Below are positions 44,518 through 52,290 of a DNA stretch of 58,166 bases, piece by piece. Every line of letters begins with the position of its first letter. The first letter of the stretch is position 1. This stretch comes from a virus. The DNA is taken from positions 1 to 58,166 of the IMG/VR virus record IMGVR_UViG_3300030101_000950. One strand, written 5' to 3'. A program made the position numbers and the translations under genes. The notes below the pieces were generated by a model. That model saw nothing but the letters and a program-made list of their open reading frames with translations. It searched no databases and was not told the DNA's origin.

Positions 44518-44843
44518 TAGAAAGGTACCTCAATATCATCTTCTCCATAAGGGTCAAAGCTAGAGACAGCTTTCTTTTCCGGCTGTGGCTCAGGCTTTGT
44601 CTCAGGCTTTGGTTGTGCTACGTCAACTCTTGCATACATATAAGGGTTGTCATTCTTACTTACCCTATCCCATAAAGCCACCCTAAGGATAGGCTCTTTA
44701 CCGGCTTTGATTTCTTCAACAAGTTCTTTCATCAAGTTCTTGTTGAGTTCTATCTTACCGGTATGGTCAGGTTGGTTTTGTGCTTTCTTAAAGCTGTTAG
44801 GATAGATTGCTCCGTCCGATTGTGGTTTATTTTCATTCGTCAT
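44517..44843 (-). CDS. SSB-like DNA-binding protein
   Basis: 108 residues. The central ILRVALWDRVSKNDNPYMYA recalls phage single-strand-binding-type folds. The C-terminus is Pro-rich and ends acidic, DDIEVPF, like the SSB tail that recruits replication and repair partners. Proximity to the Sak3-like annealing gene supports a role in recombination. The fold assignment is tentative. Confidence 0.6.
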   Translation of the reverse strand: MTNENKPQSDGAIYPNSFKKAQNQPDHTGKIELNKNLMKELVEEIKAGKEPILRVALWDRVSKNDNPYMYARVDVAQPKPETKPEPQPEKKAVSSFDPYGEDDIEVPF

Positions 44844-44853
44844 TTTTACCTCG

Positions 44854-45345
44854 CTATATTAGAAATGAATTACAATGAGGACAAACGTTATGCTCGTCCG
44901 TTAGTTCCGTCCAATCTTTTCCTTCGTAAAAGAAAAGAATGTTGTCTTCAAGATATCCGTACCTTGAAGGATTAAGTTTTATCTCAGGGGATAGATTGTC
45001 ATAGTATTGCCAACTGTCGTGTCCGTACTTGAGAATAGAGTAATTGCTTATGTGTTTCTTGAGAGTCAGCTTTTCTTGTATCTTGTCAAGCTCTTCTCTT
45101 TCGTTGTTAGTCAAAGTGTTCTTGTGATAGACAACTACCTTGACCATTTCCCACTTACAATCTGTATCGGTAGAGCCTACCGGTATGTCGACAATGCGAC
45201 AAGCGATAGGCAAATCTTCCTTGATACAAGTCTGTATGTGGTTAGCCTCATGTTCATCAAGCATAGACCAAAGTATCCAATTGGTATGACCCTCGGTCTT
45301 CATAACATATCTATCTATAGTAGCTTTCTTGATGTCGTCAATCAT
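44854..45345 (-). CDS. Unknown protein with C-terminal Cys-x2-Cys
   Basis: 163 residues. Its HDSWQYYDNL segment resembles GHNDWAFLDTYS in the gene at 46307 (FGHNDWAFLD, YGHDSWQYYD), which suggests the two are related. It ends CPHCNSFLI, a possible zinc knuckle. It overlaps the annealing-protein gene by 4 nt. The function is unknown. Confidence 0.6.
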   Translation of the reverse strand: MIDDIKKATIDRYVMKTEGHTNWILWSMLDEHEANHIQTCIKEDLPIACRIVDIPVGSTDTDCKWEMVKVVVYHKNTLTNNEREELDKIQEKLTLKKHISNYSILKYGHDSWQYYDNLSPEIKLNPSRYGYLEDNILFFYEGKDWTELTDEHNVCPHCNSFLI

Positions 45346-46115
45346 TGAGCGTTCCTTTCAACAGAGTCAGCCGGTAAAGTTTCTGCGTACTTTACAAACC
45401 TTTGGTCAAGTTCAACTTTCATCTCCGGAAACTTCTCGCCTAAGATACCTATGTCTTTTGCATTAGCCTTGTAGTAGTTAGTCAACTGTTGCTTGGTTTG
45501 ACATAGAGGGGAGTGCATAAACGTATCAACTCCTTCAAGAAAAACCTTCGCCCAATCTTCATCATACTCAACTTGATTTTCTGAGTCAGCAGAAGAAACT
45601 TCTTTACTAGGAATATTTTTCTCCTCATCACCACTAGCCTCAGTCTGCTCAGGCTCTTTTGCTTTAACGGGATTTTTCTTGCGTGTTTTTTCTGACACCT
45701 TATCTTTGTCCTCGTCAGGTAAGTCGTCACTTAATCCCATGTAAAGACCTATGCCTAATCCAAACATAGCCATGTTCTTAACAAGACATCTCATTCTGTT
45801 ATCAGATACTTGCCTAGAGTCAGGTGTTATTATTGGTTGATTTTTATAGTCCATGATTGGTAATGACATCATGCGAACACATTCGCCAATCCTAATTGAA
45901 GTACAAACTTCCATGGTGTTATCGTCCATTTTAATTGACGGCATGAATTCATACTCAGCCTCAGGATACTTCTCGCAAAGCAGAAACCATGCTCTGCTCC
46001 AACTGAGATAATCCAACTTCATCTTAGTCTCTTTGAATTCAGACACATCTACTTTCGATAATGTGTTCCATATTTCACGAAACTTCTCTGCTTTTATTTC
46101 TAATAAATTATCCAT
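45342..46115 (-). CDS. Sak3-like ssDNA annealing protein (DUF1071-type)
   Basis: 257 residues. The N-terminal 130 residues match the Rad52-superfamily Sak3 pattern: MKLDYLSWSRAWFLLCEKYP, VCTSIRIGECVRMMSLPIMD, and SDNRMRCLVKNMAMFGLGIG ending LYMG. A charged linker and helical end follow. It anneals complementary strands during phage recombination, paired with an exonuclease. GGAG before the second ATG (46115) decides that start over 46127. Confidence 0.82.
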   Translation of the reverse strand: MDNLLEIKAEKFREIWNTLSKVDVSEFKETKMKLDYLSWSRAWFLLCEKYPEAEYEFMPSIKMDDNTMEVCTSIRIGECVRMMSLPIMDYKNQPIITPDSRQVSDNRMRCLVKNMAMFGLGIGLYMGLSDDLPDEDKDKVSEKTRKKNPVKAKEPEQTEASGDEEKNIPSKEVSSADSENQVEYDEDWAKVFLEGVDTFMHSPLCQTKQQLTNYYKANAKDIGILGEKFPEMKVELDQRFVKYAETLPADSVERNAQ

Positions 46116-46133
46116 ATTTTTCTCCATTGATAA

Positions 46134-46304
46134 TTAAATCCAACATTTATATCCACTACACTTATCAGCTTGTATGCCGTGTGTAATAGACAATTCTTTT
46201 ATTTCTTGTTCGTCCACGTCAGGTAAGAAACCCCCACAGACATCACATAGTTTTTCCTCAGATACTTTCTCGTACTGAATATCAATCTTGTAATCTCTAC
46301 TCAT
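46134..46304 (-). CDS. 56-residue zinc-finger-like protein
   Basis: A short frame, MSRDYKIDIQYEKVSEEKLC onward, with two Cys pairs (CDVC at 20-23 and CSGYKC at 49-54), suggesting zinc binding. It fills the gap between two operon genes exactly. It is unrecognised. Confidence 0.6.
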   Translation of the reverse strand: MSRDYKIDIQYEKVSEEKLCDVCGGFLPDVDEQEIKELSITHGIQADKCSGYKCWI

Positions 46305-46306
46305 AC

Positions 46307-46666
46307 TTAGATTTCTCCGTCAGCAAACTCAGGTCTAGCTTCAAAGTAAACTACAATTGCTTGACCTTTGTAATCTACTATATCTGCAACATCTTCTAGA
46401 CCTACCTTCTCTTGGTCTGAATATGTATCCAAAAATGCCCAATCATTGTGTCCGAATTTTTCTACACACCACCTATCAATGTTTATAGTCACGTCTGAAG
46501 TATCATCAAGATACTCTATCTCGTCCCATACATCACTAACAGCGTTAGCAGTCTGTTGGTCGCAGTCTCCTATACATTCATCAAGTTTAGACATTGCTTT
46601 TTTTAAATCACGTACACCTAGTCTCAAGAATTCTATTTGGTTTTCTTTTGAATATACTTCCCTCAT
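46307..46666 (-). CDS. Unknown acidic protein
   Basis: 119 residues. Helical start, then WCVEKFGHNDWAFLDTYSDQ, a segment resembling part of the gene at 44854. Asp/Glu-rich. It overlaps its upstream neighbour by 4 nt. The function is unknown. Confidence 0.6.
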   Translation of the reverse strand: MREVYSKENQIEFLRLGVRDLKKAMSKLDECIGDCDQQTANAVSDVWDEIEYLDDTSDVTINIDRWCVEKFGHNDWAFLDTYSDQEKVGLEDVADIVDYKGQAIVVYFEARPEFADGEI

Positions 46667-46875
46667 TGAATTACCCCCTTGGCGAACAAAGATTTACTTC
46701 CAAAGATTGCTCTTCTTGAATACACAACTTTGTGACCGGACTCCTCAAGTCTTGCAACTTCTTTATCCATGTCTCTATCAAATTGAATATCGCCTTCGAC
46801 AATCTTCGACCATACAAATTGTTTAGAGCCGTCAGGCAATTCAATCTGTATCTTAAACATACTATAGTCTTTCAT
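46663..46875 (-). CDS. Small unknown protein
   Basis: 70 residues (MKDYSMFKIQIELPDGSKQF), probably a compact alpha/beta fold. A GGAGG lies 7 nt before the ATG. The start lies inside the end of the exonuclease gene. Confidence 0.6.
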   Translation of the reverse strand: MKDYSMFKIQIELPDGSKQFVWSKIVEGDIQFDRDMDKEVARLEESGHKVVYSRRAIFGSKSLFAKGVIQ

Positions 46876-47758
46876 TGGCTACCTCCTTTTGGTACTGTTC
46901 GCAAAATTGTGCCACATCACAGTAGTCTTTACACTTGATTGACTCTCCCTTTGCAAACTCTATAGTTAAGTTATTATCACTACTCTTAGCAATGTAATCA
47001 TCAGCCTTTGACTGAGTATCCAAAACTCTAAGTGCAGTCTTTCTACCCTTCTTCATTACTCTGAAAGAGTCCGGTCTTTTCCAACGTTCCTCCTCTGAGC
47101 ATAAAGGTAGTTCCCTATTTATTAGAAAGTCAGCCTCAGCTTCTTGATGTAGCTTGACTCTTTCTTCTATAAATTCTTTTTGTGTCTCGGTATCCCATAC
47201 CGGTATATCTATAACTGAGATAGGCGAGTCCGGATAATCACTACCCATTCTCTTCTTCTGACTCTTATTCCAATCTCTGTTTACTGTAATAATCTGTAGC
47301 TTATCTATGGTCTTGCCTATGTTGTGTTGATACAGCCAAGCATAGCAGTTCAATTGTGCCTCCCACGAGTCGTCTCCTTCCTTCTGAGCCTTCATAACTT
47401 TGTAGACGGACGTGACCTTATAATCTTTTAAAGTGTTCTCCTCAAGGCTAATAGAGTCCGTCTGACCGGATATAGTCCACCCCAATACAGAGGCATACAT
47501 TCTTTCCTCAATCATAGTATCTTCATAGCCTTCGTTTGCCCTCTCTAAGATAGAGTGTGTAGCCGTGCCTAATATCTTCCACACTTGGTCTACTGCGTCC
47601 ACAACTATACTGTCTTGATATTCAACTCCAAGTATTCTTGGACGAGGAGCAGACAATAATCCTGACACAGAAATAGTAGACTCTCCCTTCGAGTAAGTAT
47701 CATTACTTATGGCACGTATTATTTCTTTGGGTAGTTTGTTTTTGTTAGTAAGTTTCAT
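46862..47758 (-). CDS. RecB/Cas4-like PD-(D/E)XK exonuclease
   Basis: 298 residues. GTATHSILERA, then GWTISGQTDSISL with the metal-binding Asp, LKDYKVTS with the (D/E)xK, and SWEAQLNCYAWLYQ as motif QxxxY. Three C-terminal cysteines (KCKDYCDVAQFC) might hold part of an iron-sulphur cluster as in Cas4 or AddB, though a fourth N-terminal Cys is not clear. It probably supplies single strands to the annealing protein. The ATG at 47758 overlaps the stop of a small upstream gene. Confidence 0.78.
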   Translation of the reverse strand: MKLTNKNKLPKEIIRAISNDTYSKGESTISVSGLLSAPRPRILGVEYQDSIVVDAVDQVWKILGTATHSILERANEGYEDTMIEERMYASVLGWTISGQTDSISLEENTLKDYKVTSVYKVMKAQKEGDDSWEAQLNCYAWLYQHNIGKTIDKLQIITVNRDWNKSQKKRMGSDYPDSPISVIDIPVWDTETQKEFIEERVKLHQEAEADFLINRELPLCSEEERWKRPDSFRVMKKGRKTALRVLDTQSKADDYIAKSSDNNLTIEFAKGESIKCKDYCDVAQFCEQYQKEVANERL

Positions 47759-47838
47759 CTTGTGTATGAAATGATAATGACAATAGCGACAATCAAAGTC
47801 GTTCCCACAACTGCGTAATAATAATCTAGAAATCCCAA
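47755..47838 (-). CDS. 27-residue membrane microprotein
   Basis: A TTG start preceded by GAGGAGGAAAG encodes MGFLDYYYAVVGTTLIVAIV and a few more hydrophobic residues ending ISYTR. It is one clear membrane helix. It overlaps the gene before it by 13 nt and its TGA overlaps the exonuclease ATG (ATGA). The strong ribosome site and exact coupling support expression. The function is unknown. Confidence 0.5.
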   Translation of the reverse strand: MGFLDYYYAVVGTTLIVAIVIIISYTR

Positions 47839-48350
47839 AGCTTTCTTTCCTCCTCGTTGCCACAATGATATATGGCTCTACCAATTCTGCAAATCAATCC
47901 TTGAGCAGACAGAACAGTATGAGTATACATATTGTAAGACTCCTTCCTAAGTTCATAGACACTTATGTTGTTGTCCCTAAATCTATCAAGACATTGTTGA
48001 GCAACTAACTCAGCCTTTGCGTTCATAGGTCTTCTTGTAACTGTTGCTAAAAACCAATCAGCGTCTTTGTAGATAGAGGCAATGATGTCTAGTTCTGAGT
48101 ACTTGCAATGACCAATCCTTTTTAAAATCTCTCTTGGGTTGTGAGGTATAACTACTACCTCTTCTTGTGGTTTTTCTTCTACAACAATCGGTTTAGTGTT
48201 TCCAACAACAGCTAATTTTTTTCGTGTTGTCTGTTGTACTTCTTTGACACTAACTACCTTTTCTTTCAACTGACTTTTCAAGTCGTCTATCTCTAGCTTG
48301 AGAGATACAACGTAGCTTTGTAGTGCCTCTATTAATATCTTGTCTTTCAT
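47826..48350 (-). CDS. Unknown protein with N-terminal coiled coil
   Basis: 174 residues. A coiled coil (about 1-40), a Pro/Val/Glu linker, then a compact domain with HCKYSELDIIASIYKDADWF, AKAELVAQQCLDRF and CRIGRAIYHCGNEE. It overlaps the upstream gene by 4 nt. It is unrecognised. Confidence 0.6.
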   Translation of the reverse strand: MKDKILIEALQSYVVSLKLEIDDLKSQLKEKVVSVKEVQQTTRKKLAVVGNTKPIVVEEKPQEEVVVIPHNPREILKRIGHCKYSELDIIASIYKDADWFLATVTRRPMNAKAELVAQQCLDRFRDNNISVYELRKESYNMYTHTVLSAQGLICRIGRAIYHCGNEEERKLWDF

Positions 48351-48598
48351 TTAGTCCTCCATATTCCTACCCCTGAGTTATCTGAAAGTTTCATAACACT
48401 AAAATTAGTATCAAGTCTTTTAGCTTTGTATCTATCAACTGCGTTTCGCAAGATTTTTATTTCTACTGCTAGGTCTTTCTTTGATACCGGTATCTCAATG
48501 CTGTCTCCAACTTTCATATCTTCGAGAGGAAGGTTGTATTTAGAGGGTCTACCTTTGTTGCGTGGCAAGGGTATCCCCTTCTTGATTTCAAATTCCAT
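48347..48598 (-). CDS. Small conserved phage protein
   Basis: 83 residues: EIKKGIPLPRNKGRPSKYNL, then DMKVGDSIEIPVSK, a basic helix and a C-terminal strand ending GVGIWRTK. Proteins with this layout are widespread in phages and may bind nucleic acid. It is the first gene of the leftward block, with GAGGT 5 nt before the ATG. Confidence 0.65.
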   Translation of the reverse strand: MEFEIKKGIPLPRNKGRPSKYNLPLEDMKVGDSIEIPVSKKDLAVEIKILRNAVDRYKAKRLDTNFSVMKLSDNSGVGIWRTK

Positions 48599-48630
48599 AT
48601 AATACCTCGTGGTTTACTGTATATGATGTA

Positions 48631-48659
48631 ATTATGAGGGATAAAAAAAGTTTTTACAA
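48631..48659 (-). promoter_or_regulatory. Leftward sigma-70-like promoter
   Basis: TTGTAA (659-654) and CATAAT (636-631) are 17 nt apart on the - strand, giving a leader of about 25 nt with a ribosome site. The dyad TTTACAAGTGTAAA (48653-48666) overlaps the -35, so a regulator could act here. Confidence 0.6.
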
Positions 48660-48673
48660 GTGTAAATGAGGTA

Positions 48674-48702
48674 TTGAATTGTGTTTTTTGTTCGGCTACA
48701 AT
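48674..48702 (+). promoter_or_regulatory. Rightward sigma-70-like promoter, leaderless
   Basis: TTGAAT (48674-48679) and TACAAT (48697-48702) are 17 nt apart. The -10 ends 6 nt before ATG 48709, so transcription should begin at the start codon. Confidence 0.7.
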
Positions 48703-48708
48703 CGAGCC

Positions 48709-48960
48709 ATGGATTTTTCAAGGGCGTTAGATAAGAAAGTTTTACAACAAGCAGTCAGAGATATCGCAAGTAAAAATCCAAGAACATCTACCGAGGCAAA
48801 AGCCTACTTTCTTTCTCAGGATTTTGAGAAACTTTGCACAAGAAATTCTATAGACTCAGACACAGTTAAGTTAGCAGTCATTGAATTGAATGAGTACCCA
48901 ATCGTTTCAAAGAAAAAGTTAGCTAATAAAATTAGTAAGCTTATTGAGGTAGAGAAGTAG
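48709..48960 (+). CDS. Small helical protein, first gene of the replication operon
   Basis: 83 residues (MDFSRALDKKVLQQAVRDIA), probably all helical, with ELNEYPIVSKKKLANKISKL at the end. I take the ATG at 48709, which fits the leaderless promoter; there is no Shine-Dalgarno. A regulatory or replication accessory role is plausible but unproven. Confidence 0.65.
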   Translation: MDFSRALDKKVLQQAVRDIASKNPRTSTEAKAYFLSQDFEKLCTRNSIDSDTVKLAVIELNEYPIVSKKKLANKISKLIEVEK

Positions 48961-49031
48961 ATACTAGGTAGTATGTACTAAGTAATTTATTTAGGAAGTA
49001 TATACATTAGTAAGTATATACTAAGTATATA
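48956..49031. repeat. Iteron-like AT-rich repeats before the primase-helicase gene
   Basis: AGTAGATACT (48956-48965) is followed by AAGTATATAC at 48996-49005 and 49012-49021 and a partial copy at 49023-49030, with GTAGTATGTACTAAGTA between. Similar words occur before terL. It could be a replication origin or a binding array for a phage regulator. Confidence 0.55.
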
Positions 49032-49040
49032 GGAGGAAAA

Positions 49041-50804
49041 ATGATTAGCCAAGAATTAAATGAAAAATTAGACCGGCATACGTCAGGTCTGAGTCACGGA
49101 CAAAGAAAAATTTCATGTCCGAATTGCCAAGATAAGAGAACAAAAAACAAACATGACACACCATTGAGCGTAAAGATTGACGAATACAAAGTCGTTTACC
49201 ATTGTCATCATTGCAACATCAAGGGAGTTATAAACAGATACCAAAGTGCTATCAAAAAGGGAGGAGTTATGAAAGTAGTTAAGGCAGAAAAGCCACAGAA
49301 GAAAATAGTTTTAGCAGATAAGCAAGAAGAGAAAGCAAACAAGTGGTTGCTTGATAGAAAGATTAGTTTAGAAACAGCAGATAAATTTCGTGTAGCACGG
49401 GAAAAGAGAAAATATTTACCGGTAATAGGTTTCTCTTTCTACAATCCTGACGGAGAAGTTGAAGCTGTGAAGTTCAGGAAAGCCAATGGCGACAAGGATT
49501 TTTGGTGGGAGAACAATGCAAAAAGGTTTTGGGGAGAGCATGAATTCGATAGCAACAAAGAAACTATAGAGGATACAGTTGTTATTACCGAAGGGGAAAT
49601 GGACGTATTAGCTATAGCAGAAGCTTTCAAAGACTACAACATAGCTGTTTACTCTGTGCCAAATGGAAGTCCAAACAAGATTACTGAGGGCAAGGTTGAC
49701 CCAAGCGAGGACGGAAGGTTTGCTTATGTGTGGGAAGATAGAGATAAGTTCCTTGATGTGAAGAAAGTTATCTTAGCTACTGACCAAGACTCAGCCGGAG
49801 ATGTATTGACCCATGAGTTGAGCCGTAGGATAGGGAAAGCAAAGTGCTATCGCATGGATTACAAAGGATACAAGGACGCAAATGAATTGCTTATTGAGAC
49901 AGACGAGGAGACAGTACGTAAGCAAGTGATTAATGCAGAGCCAATACCTTTGCATGGTCTAAACGATATAAGTTTTTACACAGATGAATTCCAAAGTTTG
50001 TATGATGAAGGCAAACCTCAGGGCATAAACACCGGATATGAGTCTGTTGATAAGGTATTTAATCTACAAACCGGATTGCTTTATGTAGTGACCGGCTATG
50101 CCGGAGAAGGTAAGAGTGCTTTCATAGACCAATTAGTAGTCAATGCCGGTAAGAATTACAATTGGAAAACTTGTTATGCTAGTTTCGAGAAAAACCCTAG
50201 CTATCATTCGGTACAGTTAGCACAAATAATAACCGGTAAACCTTTCTTTAAAACCAATGGGCATGAGCGTATGAGTCAAGAAGAGAAGGACGAAGCAGAG
50301 GCATGGATAGGAGAGCACGTACTGTTCCAAGACTATTTAGACGGAGGGTTGCCAACGATTGAGAACGTGCTTGAGAAGTTTCATCATTCAATAATGAGAA
50401 ACTCAGTAAAGATTTGTGTGATTGACCCCTTTAATTTTATCCATACTGATAGGACTAATGGTCTAGAAACCCACATGATTTCAGATATGTTAAGCAAAGT
50501 GCAATTGTTTTGTAAGCAACATGACGTATTGTGTATCTTCATAGCACACCCACAGAAACCACAAGACAGAAGTAAAAAGAATGTCTGTAACCTCATGGAT
50601 ATATCAGGCAGTATCTCGTGGAGTACGAAGGCAGATGTAGGCTTGACAGTATACAGAGGGTCGGATAATGTAGAAGTCCATTGTACCAAAGCGAGGTGGA
50701 ATTGGAACGCACAGTTAGGCAAGGCAGACTTATCATTCAATCCAACCAATGGAAGATACTCTGAAACTCAAGAAGAAACTGACGACTACGATTGGGATTT
50801 CTAA
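49041..50804 (+). CDS. Primase-helicase, T7 gp4-like
   Basis: 587 residues. A zinc-binding domain (C26, C29, C55, C58) is followed by a TOPRIM primase with TEGEMD (E184) and TDQDSAGD (D248, D250), then a DnaB-type helicase with Walker A GYAGEGKS (352-359), Walker B CVIDPFNF (D462) and IAHPQKP. It unwinds DNA at the fork and makes primers. A strong AGGAGG precedes it. It is the only core replication enzyme in the genome. Confidence 0.95.
   Translation: MISQELNEKLDRHTSGLSHGQRKISCPNCQDKRTKNKHDTPLSVKIDEYKVVYHCHHCNIKGVINRYQSAIKKGGVMKVVKAEKPQKKIVLADKQEEKANKWLLDRKISLETADKFRVAREKRKYLPVIGFSFYNPDGEVEAVKFRKANGDKDFWWENNAKRFWGEHEFDSNKETIEDTVVITEGEMDVLAIAEAFKDYNIAVYSVPNGSPNKITEGKVDPSEDGRFAYVWEDRDKFLDVKKVILATDQDSAGDVLTHELSRRIGKAKCYRMDYKGYKDANELLIETDEETVRKQVINAEPIPLHGLNDISFYTDEFQSLYDEGKPQGINTGYESVDKVFNLQTGLLYVVTGYAGEGKSAFIDQLVVNAGKNYNWKTCYASFEKNPSYHSVQLAQIITGKPFFKTNGHERMSQEEKDEAEAWIGEHVLFQDYLDGGLPTIENVLEKFHHSIMRNSVKICVIDPFNFIHTDRTNGLETHMISDMLSKVQLFCKQHDVLCIFIAHPQKPQDRSKKNVCNLMDISGSISWSTKADVGLTVYRGSDNVEVHCTKARWNWNAQLGKADLSFNPTNGRYSETQEETDDYDWDF
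49406..49435. repeat. Palindromic site inside the primase-helicase gene
   Basis: The left half GAGAAAATATTTAC is perfect, the centre is CG, and the right half is GTAATAGGTTTCTC; the full 30-bp spacing is kept. It encodes residues about 122-131. Confidence 0.65.
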
Positions 50805-51306
50805 AGAGGAAGTCTACGTCAATGATGTAGGCAATCCTTACTTACACAAGAGACACAAAGTCCAAGTCCAAAAGATAGACAACTCTCGCATAGGTCAGGC
50901 GATTGTCTTTGACCAACACATGATAGACAAGCTTTATATCCAAGATTATCTGAACGAAAGACAACACATGGTGTGTGATAAATACCTTAATCTGTTGACC
51001 AAGTCAGGCTGTTTTGCGTCAGCTCCACCCTCCATGGAGAAAATATTTACTAGTAATTACTTTCTGCAAAGGGCAATGCCACGCTCTATTGTACTTTCTC
51101 CCCCTGTGAAACAACTTCAGGAGTTATGTGGAAATGAAAAAGAGAAAGCGTTCTATAAAATAATGACCGGTAATCCTAAAAGAATTACCGAGTCAGAATA
51201 TAATGTGATTGTTGATTGTGCCGAAGCTTTACTTCAACTGTGGTATGTCAACGAGACTAGTCCGGTTTCGTTATTTCAGAGAGCCTTTCTAAAGGAGACT
51301 TCATAG
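50749..51306 (+). CDS. Unknown protein after primase-helicase
   Basis: 185 residues, mixed alpha/beta (VYVNDVGNPYLHKRHKVQVQ, FDQHMIDKLYIQDYLNERQH). It overlaps the primase-helicase gene by 56 nt and the convergent ribbon-helix-helix gene by 50 nt. A replication accessory role is inferred from position. Confidence 0.65.
   Translation: MEDTLKLKKKLTTTIGISKEEVYVNDVGNPYLHKRHKVQVQKIDNSRIGQAIVFDQHMIDKLYIQDYLNERQHMVCDKYLNLLTKSGCFASAPPSMEKIFTSNYFLQRAMPRSIVLSPPVKQLQELCGNEKEKAFYKIMTGNPKRITESEYNVIVDCAEALLQLWYVNETSPVSLFQRAFLKETS
51037..51065. repeat. Palindromic site inside the gene after primase-helicase
   Basis: The left half GAGAAAATATTTAC is perfect, the centre is TA, and the right half is GTAATTACTTTCTG. 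The spacing of the 30-bp family is conserved. Confidence 0.65.
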
Positions 51307-51538
51307 AGTCAGTCATAGGTTGTGCAACTGTGTCAGGGTTGTACTCTTCTACTTCAAATTCTTCTTGTACTTCCTCAGGTTGATTGTCAGCCTCAGTCAA
51401 TACAATGCCTCGCCTTTCTGCTTCTTGATGTATTAGATGAATGACTTGCTTGTTCAAAGAACGAGAGTCCTTCTCTGCTATTTTGTTAGCAAGTTTCCAA
51501 GTGTCCTCACTACATCTTATAAAAATACTATTAGCCAT
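51257..51538 (-). CDS. Ribbon-helix-helix DNA-binding protein
   Basis: 93 residues. The N-terminal 45 match the Arc/MetJ ribbon-helix-helix fold: a strand (NSIFIRCSED), a helix (TWKLANKIAEKDSRS) and a helix (LNKQVIHLIHQEAERRG). The rest is acidic and disordered-looking. It is the clearest transcription-regulator candidate in the genome and could bind the 30-bp palindromes (inference). Its start overlaps the upstream gene stop. Confidence 0.75.
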   Translation of the reverse strand: MANSIFIRCSEDTWKLANKIAEKDSRSLNKQVIHLIHQEAERRGIVLTEADNQPEEVQEEFEVEEYNPDTVAQPMTDSMKSPLERLSEITKPD

Positions 51539-51828
51539 TAGGTATCCTCACTTGTAATTTTATCTTCTACTTCTGCTATCGCTATGCTTTCTTTACCCAA
51601 GGTATAGTATCCATTCTCGGCAAGAGAATTCATTGCGTTGTGATACGATTGCTCGTCATACCTAAGTAATGGCTCTACTAATAAAAGTTTAAATGCAAAC
51701 TTACTAGCCTCCTCATAGGTATCAAACGTCCACACTTTATATTTCCAATCCCCAAAACTTTTCTGAGAAGACTTAACAAAAGGCTCAGGGATAGTTAACT
51801 CAAAGGTGTGTCTGACAACTGCATACAT
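51538..51828 (-). CDS. Unknown small protein, cotranscribed with the regulator
   Basis: 96 residues (MYAVVRHTFELTIPEPFVKS), alpha/beta, with TYEEASKFAFKLLLVE. An extended -10 ends 6 nt before its ATG, so the mRNA is probably leaderless. It is unrecognised. Confidence 0.65.
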   Translation of the reverse strand: MYAVVRHTFELTIPEPFVKSSQKSFGDWKYKVWTFDTYEEASKFAFKLLLVEPLLRYDEQSYHNAMNSLAENGYYTLGKESIAIAEVEDKITSEDT

Positions 51829-51834
51829 CAGATG

Positions 51835-51843
51835 ATTATATCA
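51835..51843 (-). promoter_or_regulatory. Extended -10 promoter, leftward
   Basis: TGA-TATAAT on the - strand, with no clear -35, lies 6 nt before the ATG at 51828. A terminator just upstream isolates it. Confidence 0.6.
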
Positions 51844-51866
51844 TATAGATAGCAAGGGACTAGCAT

Positions 51867-51930
51867 AAAAAAAAGGAGACAGACTTAATAGATTACTTTG
51901 GAGAATTATCTATGGCTCAAGTCTGCCTCC
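51867..51930 (-). terminator. Long-stem terminator
   Basis: On the - strand a 12-bp stem (51930-51919 with 51886-51875, one G-U wobble) closes a 32-nt loop that has its own small stem, followed by eight U. It would end leftward readthrough before the regulator operon. Confidence 0.75.
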
Positions 51931-52290
51931 AATCTTATTAAACTTCAAAGACTTTTAGCCTAAGCCTTTGATTTCTTAGGAGGTTGTTCACGCTATGAAA
52001 AAAAACACGAACAATTACATACATTATATAGCATAGTGATATGACATGACAAGCATACGTCAGCCACTTAATAATTATTCGGAATAATACAATTAGTTTT
52101 TATAGCGTAATAATAACTATCTGCTGTAGATTTTTTTCCCAAAGAATGTTGTATTAAAACTCCAGATTTCACGTAGCGTGAAAAAATATTTACTAGTAAA
52201 TACTTTCTCATCAAGGGATTGTCATAAGAAAATGTCATCTCGCAGGATTTCAAACCTGAAAAATGTCATCATCTCTAGAAATTTTGAGCC
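51931..52290. other. Non-coding region between two terminators
   Basis: About 360 bases without a convincing gene. It contains a 9-bp hairpin near 51985-52017, a hairpin TTTCACG-TAG-CGTGAAA (52167-52183) next to a 30-bp palindrome (52181-52209), and two copies of AAAATGTCATC (around 52229 and 52257). It may encode a small RNA, since terminators lie on both sides. Confidence 0.5.
52181..52209. repeat. Palindromic site, 52.19 kb
   Basis: TTTACTAGTAAA at the centre (52189-52200); the right half GTAAATACTTTCTC is perfect and the left half AAAAAATATTTAC is near-perfect. Confidence 0.8.

Noticed and set aside
47758-47884. Longer exonuclease start at 47884
   Set aside because: The extension lies over two other coding frames, has odd composition and lacks a ribosome site; ATG 47758 is coupled to a small upstream gene.
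52068-52253. 61-codon - strand open frame
   Set aside because: It runs through the palindrome and its hairpin, has no ribosome site and reads like chance sequence between two terminators.
52225-52260. CAGG/CCTG stem-loop resembling a tRNA T-arm
   Set aside because: The loop is eight bases without the TTCRA pattern, and no acceptor, D or anticodon arm surrounds it.
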